A program made the position numbers and the translations under genes. Source: Polaribacter sp. IC066 (GTDB taxonomy: Bacteria; Bacteroidota; Bacteroidia; Flavobacteriales; Flavobacteriaceae). From it: a stretch of 64,000 nt of DNA. A model generated the notes under the pieces. It worked only from the letters and a program-made list of their open reading frames with translations, made no database searches and had not been told where the DNA came from. This document shows, piece by piece, positions 1 to 6,752 of this stretch. The stretch is taken from positions 1-64,000 of the forward strand of contig NZ_VORR01000003.1 of the NCBI RefSeq assembly GCF_007997085.1, in the 5' to 3' direction. Within the stretch, counting starts at the first letter, position 1. Every line of letters starts with the position of its first letter.

Positions 1-1
1 T

Positions 2-196
2 AAGGCAGAATGTCTTGAAGTAAGATTACATCAAAGGCTCATCGCATTACTTATTGCTATTCTTACCATTGTGGAAGAACTATTTCCCGAGGTAGATTCT
101 CGAAAAATGATGACTAGGATGATAGCTGATTCTGATTATTTTCACAGGATCAAAAGAATTTTTGAGCCAGATCCTAACTTAAAACTAACCGAATAG
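2..196 (+). CDS. C-terminal end of an unrecognised protein (cut by window edge)
   Basis: An open frame runs from the left edge to a TAG at 194-196 and gives about 64 residues. It begins KAECLEVRLHQRL and ends EPDPNLKLTE. It holds one hydrophobic stretch (LIALLIAILTIVEELF) followed by a charged tail rich in Met, Arg and Asp. No motif is recognised and the start lies outside the window. The next 460 bases look decayed, so this could be the end of a real gene or part of a remnant. Confidence 0.4.
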   Translation, partial: KAECLEVRLHQRLIALLIAILTIVEELFPEVDSRKMMTRMIADSDYFHRIKRIFEPDPNLKLTE

Positions 197-656
197 TAGC
201 TTGAAAAGTTAGTTTTGGAACAAAAGCAATAAACTTTTAATGATCAAGTGTTTAACTTACTTAAAGTCACTCAAAAAAAAATCTAAATCTCAATGTTCTT
301 ACGTTCTTTGGAGGTGCGAAACTTGAGTTAAATCTAAAAGAGCTTAAAATCAAGTAAAAATAACGATTCAACTTCAGAAAAAGAAATATTAAATTTAGCA
401 CCGGAAATTAACCTAGATTTTTTAAATTTATTTAAATTACTGAAGTATTAAATAATTGAAGAATTTTTAGTACTAGCTAATAATTATAAAAATTTACTTT
501 GAATTAAATTCGATACTCATAGTCCAAAAAAGTTTCTTTTCCAAATGCAAAAGCTGGTGGAATTTCCGCTAAATTTTCAATCGTTAGTCTTTTAGGCTTG
601 CTTGGTGCTTGAGCTCATTGTGAACCAAATTAGAGTTAATATTAAAAAATAAAATT
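197..656. other. Gene-poor stretch with possible decayed coding fragments
   Basis: No complete gene is visible in these 460 bases. Two short frames still read like protein. On the plus strand, around 262-345, a frame gives NVLTFFGGAKLELNL and then stops. On the minus strand, 614-504, a frame gives RLTIENLAEIPPAFAFGKE and ends at a TAA. Neither has a start codon in a sensible place. The rest is AT-rich and looks non-coding. Confidence 0.3.
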
Positions 657-875
657 ATGCAAAAATTAAATAGTAAATTTATTTTTAAATCATTGATACT
701 TATTGTTTCAGGAACTTTATGTTGTTTTTCTTTAATGATATTTCCTTTTTTAATTTTAGAGCAAAACGACAATGCTACTCAAACTTTAGGATATTATTAT
801 TTTGGAATATTTATTGTAACGTCATTTGTTTTATATTTTATGACTACAAAATATGTTAAAAATAACGTAGCATAA
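657..875 (+). CDS. Small membrane protein, two predicted TM helices
   Basis: This is a 72-residue protein with an ATG start. Residues about 10-33 (FKSLILIVSGTLCCFSLMIF) and 45-63 (YYYFGIFIVTSFVLYFMT) are strongly hydrophobic and likely span the membrane. The C-terminus is short and basic (KYVKNNVA). A clean hairpin lies about 20 bases after the stop, which supports a real transcription unit. No family is recognised and no function is proposed. The minus-strand frame over the same bases is less convincing. Confidence 0.5.
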   Translation: MQKLNSKFIFKSLILIVSGTLCCFSLMIFPFLILEQNDNATQTLGYYYFGIFIVTSFVLYFMTTKYVKNNVA

Positions 876-890
876 AACCGTATATAAAAA

Positions 891-935
891 ATAGCAGTTA
901 AGTGCAATCTACAGTGTTTGCACTTAACTATTCTT
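891..935 (+). terminator. Hairpin terminator after the small membrane protein
   Basis: AGTTAAGTGCAA (896-907) pairs perfectly with TTGCACTTAACT (918-929) around a 10-base loop, followed by a T-rich stretch. It lies about 20 bases after the stop at 875. Confidence 0.6.
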
Positions 936-1162
936 ATTGTTTATAATTTAAAATTAGTACATTTTTATTATGCTACTTTCCGCATATAATAGCTTTAAAA
1001 TAATAGATTCTCTACATTTTTAAATAACACTTACATTTATTTTAAATTTACTGTTTATCAGAGAGTCATAATCAAATATTGCCTCCTTGACTGCCTGCAA
1101 ATAATTTGATTCTAATGGCGAAGAAATCTTTAATTTTGTTTAAGAAAAGAATAATTACAACC
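936..1162. other. Non-coding spacer
   Basis: This is AT-rich sequence between two convergent units. I see no reading frame with protein-like composition, no long repeat and no promoter motif that I would defend. Confidence 0.4.
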
Positions 1163-1188
1163 AAAAAAACGTAGTGTTTCACAGCTAC
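1163..1188 (-). terminator. Possible weak terminator of galT
   Basis: On the minus strand, GTA-gct-GTG-AAA-CAC-TAC forms a short imperfect hairpin followed by a run of T about 30 bases past the galT stop. The stem is short and has a bulge, so this is tentative. Confidence 0.35.
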
Positions 1189-1217
1189 TTTTTTCTATAT
1201 AAAATAAACAAAATTTT

Positions 1218-2240
1218 CTAAATTAAATCTCTTAATCTCTTTGCAGCTATTTCTGCCGTAATATCTCTTTGCGGAGAACCAAACATTTCATAGCCAACCA
1301 TAAATTTCTTTACCGTTGCACTTCTTAATAATGGCGGATAAAAACTCATGTGCCAATGCCAATGTTCATTTTCTTTTCCGTTTGTTGGTGCTTGATGAAT
1401 TCCGCTTGAATAGGGAAAAGAAGTATTAAATAATGTATCGTACGATTTTGTAATCGCAGAGATTGCCGCCGCATAATTTTTAGCTTCGCTATCTGATACT
1501 TGCAAAATATCTTTTTGCTGTTTTTTAGGTGCAATCATCGCTTCAAAAGGCCAAATTGCCCAAAACGGAATTAACACCACAAAATCATCATTTTCGAAAA
1601 TAATTCTTTCTTTAGCTATTAATTCTTGTTGTAAATAAGCACCTAACAAACTTGTTTTATTTTTATTGAAATATGCTCTTTGATGCACATCTTTCTTTTC
1701 TACTTCATTTGGCAACGTAGATTGACTCCATATTTGCCCATGAGGATGCGGATTACTGCACCCCATTACTGCGCCTTTATTCTCGAAAATTTGCACGTAA
1801 TTTATGGATTCAATATTACCTAATTCTGTAAATTCTTTTTGCCATGCATGCACTACTTTTCTAATATCTTCAACAGCCATTTCTGCCAAACTTTTAGAAT
1901 GATCTGGACTAAAACAAATTACTTTACAAATTCCGGTTTCGCTTTTTGCTTGCAGTAAACCGTCATTTATATTAAAGGATGGCGAATCTTTTTGAAGCGC
2001 AGCAAAATCGTTTGTAAAAACAAAAACATCTTTATAATCAGGATTTATTTCCCCATTTATTCTGGTATTGGTTGCACACAAATAACAACTTTTATCGTGT
2101 GCTGGTCTTTTTTCTGTTGCTATTTCTTCGTTTTGTCCTTGCCAAGGTCGTTTTGCTCTGTGCGGAGAAACTAAAACCCATTCGCCCGTTAAAATATTAT
2201 ACCTTTTATGAGAATACTCCTGTAAGTATGTGTTTTCCAT
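1218..2240 (-). CDS. galT: Galactose-1-phosphate uridylyltransferase
   Basis: GalT exchanges UMP between UDP-glucose and galactose-1-phosphate in the cytosolic Leloir pathway. The 340-residue product has the usual length. It carries the N-terminal CYLC metal-site pair at about 52-55. The active-site HPH lies at about 165-167 inside CSNPHPHGQIW, where the second His is the nucleotidyl-accepting residue in this family. The C-terminal half has the matching HWHWHMSFYPP segment. It is the last gene of the galactose cluster, 215 bases after galK, and that gap holds an imperfect direct repeat. No galE is present in the window. Confidence 0.96.
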   Translation of the reverse strand: MENTYLQEYSHKRYNILTGEWVLVSPHRAKRPWQGQNEEIATEKRPAHDKSCYLCATNTRINGEINPDYKDVFVFTNDFAALQKDSPSFNINDGLLQAKSETGICKVICFSPDHSKSLAEMAVEDIRKVVHAWQKEFTELGNIESINYVQIFENKGAVMGCSNPHPHGQIWSQSTLPNEVEKKDVHQRAYFNKNKTSLLGAYLQQELIAKERIIFENDDFVVLIPFWAIWPFEAMIAPKKQQKDILQVSDSEAKNYAAAISAITKSYDTLFNTSFPYSSGIHQAPTNGKENEHWHWHMSFYPPLLRSATVKKFMVGYEMFGSPQRDITAEIAAKRLRDLI

Positions 2241-2325
2241 GTTACTTGTTTTTAGTTGACTTTTTAATTATTTTTTTCATTAGAGCAGATTTTTGAAAGT
2301 TTAACATGTTCTCGATACAAGCATT

Positions 2326-2436
2326 CCCAAAATCGAAATCGCTCGAACTAACATCACGAAATTTGTTTTTCTAAATATATAGCTCATTAGAGTTTTGCCA
2401 AAAACCGAAATCACTCAAACGGCTATCCTAAAATTT
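2326..2436. repeat. Imperfect 40-bp direct repeat in the galK-galT gap
   Basis: Two segments of about 40 bases, 2326-2363 and 2397-2436, share the pattern CCAAAA-CGAAATC-CTC-AAC followed by AAATTT. They differ at several positions and sit in the only long gap of the galactose cluster. They could be copies of a dispersed repeat, binding sites or a chance duplication. Confidence 0.4.
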
Positions 2437-2455
2437 GACATCCTAATTTCAAAAA

Positions 2456-3604
2456 TTATTGCACTAAATGTGTTCCTTCAGAGAGGTTTATAAAATATAC
2501 AGAGCAATCAGTACCAAATTTATTTTTATAAGATTTAGCAGTCGCTTCTCCAAAGGCTTTTGCTTCGCTTTTTGCAATTAAATTAATAGTACAACCCCCA
2601 AAACCGCCACCCATCATTCTTGCGCCTAACACCTGTTTATTTTTCTTGGCTTGCAGTACTAAAAAATCTAACTCATCACAACTTACTTTATATTGATGTT
2701 GCAATCCGTTGTGGGATGCATACATTAAAGCGCCTAATTTTTCTAAATCATTTTCTTGAATAGCTTTTGCTGCTTTTTGGGTTCTGTCTATTTCTTGAAC
2801 TACATACAAAGCCTTTTGATAATTTACTGGTGTAACCTTATTATTAATCTTCTCTAAATCTTTTTCTGTAGCATCTCGTAACGTTGCTACTTTTAGCAAT
2901 TCTGCAATACTTTCACAAGCAGAACGCCGATCATTATAAGCACTATCAGCCAAACTATGGGTAACATTTGTATTTATAAGCATGAATTGATGCTCTTTAA
3001 AATCGATTTTATATGCTGTAGCTTTAATCGTTCGGCAATCTAACAACAGCGCATTGTCTTTTACGCCAAACATACTTGCATATTGATCCATAATACCGCA
3101 TTTTACACCCACATAATTGTGTTCTGCTTTTTGTGAAATTAAAATCATTTCTGTTTTTGTGAGACCTAAATCAAACAACTCATTCAAACCAAAAACAACA
3201 CTATTTTCTAAAGCTGCAGATGAAGACATACCTGCACCACCCGGAATATTTCCTTTAAAAATAATATTAAAATTACCTAAAACCTTGTTGCTATTCAGAA
3301 TTTCTGCAACAACACCAAACACATAATTTTCCCAGCTTCCTTCTTTAGATGGTTTTAGTTTGTCTAACTCAAATTCAATAGTACTTTCTAAATCTAACGC
3401 TATTGCAGTACAAATGCCAACATCACTTTTCTGAATGGCAGCGACAATCCCTTTATCTACGGCAGCCGGAAAAACAAAACCTCCATTATAATCTGTATGT
3501 TCGCCTATAATATTTATTCTTCCTGGAGAAAAAACGAGCAAAGGTTCTTTATGAAATCGTTTGATAAACTCCTCTTTTACTTCCTTGATTAATAGTGTAC
3601 TCAT
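2456..3604 (-). CDS. galK: Galactokinase
   Basis: Galactokinase phosphorylates galactose at C1 using ATP, the entry step of the Leloir pathway. The 382-residue protein is a GHMP kinase. The galactokinase signature PGRINIIGEHTDYN is at about 27-40. The phosphate loop GGAGMSSSAAL is in the first half and the C-terminal GHMP motif MGGGFGGCTIN is near residue 340. ATG start. It lies 11 bases after the epimerase gene on the same strand, so the two are probably co-transcribed. Confidence 0.97.
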   Translation of the reverse strand: MSTLLIKEVKEEFIKRFHKEPLLVFSPGRINIIGEHTDYNGGFVFPAAVDKGIVAAIQKSDVGICTAIALDLESTIEFELDKLKPSKEGSWENYVFGVVAEILNSNKVLGNFNIIFKGNIPGGAGMSSSAALENSVVFGLNELFDLGLTKTEMILISQKAEHNYVGVKCGIMDQYASMFGVKDNALLLDCRTIKATAYKIDFKEHQFMLINTNVTHSLADSAYNDRRSACESIAELLKVATLRDATEKDLEKINNKVTPVNYQKALYVVQEIDRTQKAAKAIQENDLEKLGALMYASHNGLQHQYKVSCDELDFLVLQAKKNKQVLGARMMGGGFGGCTINLIAKSEAKAFGEATAKSYKNKFGTDCSVYFINLSEGTHLVQ

Positions 3605-3615
3605 TTTAATTTAAT

Positions 3616-4509
3616 TTAAACGTTGATAAATTTTAAATTCCAATTTAAAACATAGGTTTTTTCAGGTTCTAAAACTTGCAATCCTATTTTATTATTAAAT
3701 GTATTAGAAACTCCCGTCATGGGTTCTATGGCAATAATGGGTCTGTCTTTCGGGGTGTATAATTGTAGGTAATTCTTTTTTGAATCTGAAGAAATTTCAA
3801 TTTTATAAGTCGCCGTGGTAAAACTTACCTTATTATCCTTTAAAATAAAACAATCATCTAATTGTTTGTCTTTCAATTTAAAAGTTTTTGGTGTACTGCA
3901 AGCAACTACATTTTTGGTTATCAAGTTTTCATCAAACACAACTTTTTGATCACTCTTAAAAGACAATACACTTTCTGCCAAAGAATCACTATAAAAATAA
4001 GGATGCCAGCCTAACGTAAACGGAAAAGGTTTTTGAGCTGTATTTTTAACCGTTATCCTTACTTGCAAATCATTTTCTAAAAGTGTGTAGGTTACAGAAA
4101 AGAAATAAGTAAAAGGAAAACCTTTGCTTACATTTTTCTCGTAATAAGTAAACGTTGCAGAACAATTGTCTTTGTGCTCTTCTGGTTCAAAAAGTTCAAA
4201 CTTTTTATCGTACACCAAACCGTGTAACGCATTTTTACCATTCTCGTTGCACTCTAATTGATGCGCAGTATCTAAAAACGAATACTTTCCATCTTGAATT
4301 CTACTTGCAAAAGGAAATAAAATTGAAGAAGCATACGACTCCTTATAATCGAAATCAGCTTGTTCTTTAATTAAAATTACCTCGTTAAATTTTAATTCTT
4401 GCAGCCTTGCTCCTTGATCTAAACAAATTTTTGCAGTTGTTGTTTTCGATGCATTTTGCAGTGCTACAAAACGCAATCCGTTTTCTTTTATATGTTGAAT
4501 TGTAAACAT
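3616..4509 (-). CDS. Aldose 1-epimerase family protein (galactose mutarotase-like)
   Basis: Members of this family interconvert the alpha and beta anomers of sugars, and in a galactose operon they supply alpha-galactose to galactokinase. The 297-residue product is beta-strand rich and shows the family features NGKNALHGLVYD (substrate-binding His), LGWHPYF (second His) and the C-terminal IAIEPMTGVSNTFN segment containing the catalytic Glu. It starts two bases after the stop of the regulator gene and is followed 11 bases later by galK. The divergent form of the fold could also act on hexose phosphates, but the context favours galactose. Confidence 0.88.
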   Translation of the reverse strand: MFTIQHIKENGLRFVALQNASKTTTAKICLDQGARLQELKFNEVILIKEQADFDYKESYASSILFPFASRIQDGKYSFLDTAHQLECNENGKNALHGLVYDKKFELFEPEEHKDNCSATFTYYEKNVSKGFPFTYFFSVTYTLLENDLQVRITVKNTAQKPFPFTLGWHPYFYSDSLAESVLSFKSDQKVVFDENLITKNVVACSTPKTFKLKDKQLDDCFILKDNKVSFTTATYKIEISSDSKKNYLQLYTPKDRPIIAIEPMTGVSNTFNNKIGLQVLEPEKTYVLNWNLKFINV

Positions 4510-4511
4510 TC

Positions 4512-5510
4512 TTATATAGATTTTCTAACGATTAAACGACTAGGGTTTTCAATTTTAACGTGTTCTTTATTAAGAATCATTGTTGCCAATCTTTCTCCCA
4601 TCAAATTAAAATCTGTAGAAATTGTGGTAATTCCGCCTTCTACAATTTCTTTTAATAGGCTATCATTTACAGAAATAATACCAATATCTTTTGCTAAAAC
4701 CAATTGCTCCTCTTTCATTTTTTTTATGATTCTGATTAAATTCCGATCGTCTAAAACAATATATATATCCCCTTTTTTAGGCGTTGCCTCTTTTATAGAA
4801 TCTACTACTTCATGACAAATATTATTTTGAGCACAAAACTGATAAAATCCTTTTAAAATTCCTTTTGGCTGCTTGTCTTCAGAAAATAACAGCAACAGTT
4901 TATCATACTCTTTAATTTTTTTGAGCAATACTGATAAACCCTCAAAAATATCTTTTTCAAAATTTTGATAAATTGCTGGATAATCCTCTAAATCTTCTTG
5001 AATTTGATCTAGAATATAGACTTTATCACTAGGTAAATTTTTGATGACATCTTTAGTGTTTTCTAAATTTGCTGGCATAATTACATACGCACTATAACTG
5101 CCCGCATTCTCATTTATAAGCTTATTAAAAACCTGAACATTAAAATGGTGAAAGTAAATTTCAACTTCTACATGATCTCCTAAACTGTCTAAAAAAGCAT
5201 TGTATAAATCTTCTTTAAAAGAATTTAGCTCATCAAACAGCACAAATATTTTTTGCTTTAATTGAACATCTACCGAAGAAACATAATAACCTTTGCCCAC
5301 AACAGCCTTTATAATGCCTCTATTTTTTAACTCTTTAAAGGCCGTTAAAACGGTGTCTCTAGAAAGTGAATGTTTGGTTTTTATAGCGTTTAAAGAAGGT
5401 AATTTATCTCCTTTTTGTAAATTTCCTTTTACAATAGCAGTTTCAATAGCAGCAATAATTTGCTTATATTTTGGTGTTTTGCTATCTATTTTTAGTTTTA
5501 CGTGTTCCAC
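4512..5510 (-). CDS. GntR-family regulator with LacI-like sugar-sensing domain
   Basis: This is the likely transcriptional regulator of the galactose genes. Residues about 1-75 form a GntR winged helix (PKYKQIIAAIETAIVKG, SRDTVLTAFKEL, GKGYYV). The remaining 250 residues resemble a periplasmic-binding-protein sensor of the LacI type (YVIMPANLEN, YIVLDDRNLI, IGIISVNDS, ISTDFNLMGERLATMI). The start is a GTG at 5508-5510; no in-frame ATG lies near it. A near-consensus promoter ends five bases before this codon, so the message may have almost no leader. It is the first gene of the operon, and a palindrome overlapping its promoter suggests autoregulation. Confidence 0.88.
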   Translation of the reverse strand: MEHVKLKIDSKTPKYKQIIAAIETAIVKGNLQKGDKLPSLNAIKTKHSLSRDTVLTAFKELKNRGIIKAVVGKGYYVSSVDVQLKQKIFVLFDELNSFKEDLYNAFLDSLGDHVEVEIYFHHFNVQVFNKLINENAGSYSAYVIMPANLENTKDVIKNLPSDKVYILDQIQEDLEDYPAIYQNFEKDIFEGLSVLLKKIKEYDKLLLLFSEDKQPKGILKGFYQFCAQNNICHEVVDSIKEATPKKGDIYIVLDDRNLIRIIKKMKEEQLVLAKDIGIISVNDSLLKEIVEGGITTISTDFNLMGERLATMILNKEHVKIENPSRLIVRKSI

Positions 5511-5514
5511 AGTG

Positions 5515-5544
5515 CAAAGATATACTTTTTTACCAAATTACCAA
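5515..5544 (-). promoter_or_regulatory. Promoter of the galactose regulator operon
   Basis: On the minus strand a TTG at 5544-5542 is followed after exactly 19 bases by TATCTTTG at 5522-5515. This matches the Bacteroidota pattern TTG-N19-TAnnTTTG. The -7 box ends five bases before the GTG start, so transcription would begin at or near the start codon. Confidence 0.7.
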
Positions 5545-5563
5545 CTAGTATGTACTAGTAGGT
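5540..5563. promoter_or_regulatory. 24-bp palindromic operator, probable regulator site
   Basis: The sequence ACC-A-ACTAGTA-TG-TACTAGT-A-GGT is palindromic at 20 of 24 positions, centred at 5551.5. It contains the -33 TTG of the regulator promoter, so a bound protein would block RNA polymerase. It lies 80-100 bases before the divergent FGE lipoprotein gene and could affect both units. That the adjacent GntR protein binds here is an inference. Confidence 0.7.
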
Positions 5564-5641
5564 TATTTACTCAAAAAATAATATGGAAACGTACGCTATT
5601 AAAAATGAATTCTTACCTTTAGCATCTTAAAAAAGAAATAA

Positions 5642-6733
5642 ATGGTATTCAAGCAAAAAGGTCTTTTAAAAATATGTCGTGTACTTTTTATAATGTGCCT
5701 AATTCTTTTAAACAGTTGTAAAAAAGGCGAAGAAGGCACTGAATCATCCACAGAAAAATCAACAATAGAAACACCTAATAATATGATTTGGGTAGCCGGA
5801 AAAACTTTTTTACGAGGTGCAAAAGAAACCGATAAATTTGCAATGCCTAGAGAAAAACCAGCGCACAAAGTTACTGTAGATGGTTTTTATATAGACGTTA
5901 CAGAAGTAACCAACAAGCAATATAAAAAGTTTGTAGCCGCCACAAAATATAGTACCGTTGCAGAGAGAACAATTGATTGGGAAGAAATGAAAAGTCAGTT
6001 GCCTGCGGATACGCCAAAACCACACGATTCTATTTTGCAACCCGGAAGTTTAATTTTTAATAAAAATATAAATGCCGTTGTAAATATGAATAACTACCAA
6101 CAATGGTGGACTTGGAAAATTGGAGCAGATTGGAAACACCCAGAAGGACCCGGTTCTACAATTAATGGCAAAGAAAATTACCCAGTTGTACACATTGCTT
6201 TAGAAGATGCTTTGGCGTATTGCAAATGGGCCAATAGACGTTTACCAACAGAAGCAGAATGGGAAGCAGCAGCACAAGGAAAAAACACAGATGCTATTTT
6301 TACCTGGGGTAATGACGCTACTATTTTAGACGCAAACGCAAATACTTGGCAAGGAACGTTTCCGACAAAAAATGAATCTACAGACGGTTTTGAGTTTATT
6401 TCGGCTATAAAATCGTACCCAGCAAATAGTATTGGTTTGTATGATATGACTGGGAATGTTTGGGAAATTACCAGCGATTTATTTAACATCAATCATTATC
6501 GAGAATTAGATATTTCTAAAACCATATTAAACCCTAAAGGCGCAAATAAGTCTTATAGCCCTGGCAATCCTTACCAAATAGAACATGTTATGAAAGGTGG
6601 CTCGTTTTTATGCCACGAATCGTATTGTGCAAGTTTTAGAATTTCTGCTAAAATGGGTGTTGCTATAGATTCAGGTTCCGATCATGTTGGGTTTAGAACG
6701 GTTGCAACGCCAGCAATGTTACTTTATAAATAG
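5642..6733 (+). CDS. Lipoprotein formylglycine-generating enzyme (sulfatase-modifying factor)
   Basis: Formylglycine-generating enzymes oxidise a Cys in sulfatases to formylglycine using copper and oxygen. This 363-residue protein has a lipoprotein signal (LILLNSC, lipidated Cys near residue 22). The complete fold follows: HKVTVDGFYIDVTEVTN, WWTWKIGADWKHPEGPGS, NRRLPTEAEWEAAA, GNVWEITSD. The C-terminal motif GGSFLCHESYC has both active-site cysteines, C324 and C329, which are missing from the many structural relatives that are not FGEs. Membrane anchoring is unusual if the enzyme acts on unfolded cytosolic sulfatases. No sulfatase gene is in the window. It is followed 13-19 bases later by a receptor gene, with which it probably forms an operon. 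Confidence 0.85.
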   Translation: MVFKQKGLLKICRVLFIMCLILLNSCKKGEEGTESSTEKSTIETPNNMIWVAGKTFLRGAKETDKFAMPREKPAHKVTVDGFYIDVTEVTNKQYKKFVAATKYSTVAERTIDWEEMKSQLPADTPKPHDSILQPGSLIFNKNINAVVNMNNYQQWWTWKIGADWKHPEGPGSTINGKENYPVVHIALEDALAYCKWANRRLPTEAEWEAAAQGKNTDAIFTWGNDATILDANANTWQGTFPTKNESTDGFEFISAIKSYPANSIGLYDMTGNVWEITSDLFNINHYRELDISKTILNPKGANKSYSPGNPYQIEHVMKGGSFLCHESYCASFRISAKMGVAIDSGSDHVGFRTVATPAMLLYK

Positions 6734-6752
6734 AAAATATTTTAATATGCTT

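Noticed and set aside
584..772. 62-codon minus-strand frame over the small membrane protein
   Set aside because: The plus-strand frame at 657-875 has two clean membrane helices and a terminator after it. The minus frame has neither.
1992..2296. Plus-strand frames opposite the start of galT
   Set aside because: They are antisense shadows of a firmly identified gene and have no recognisable protein features.
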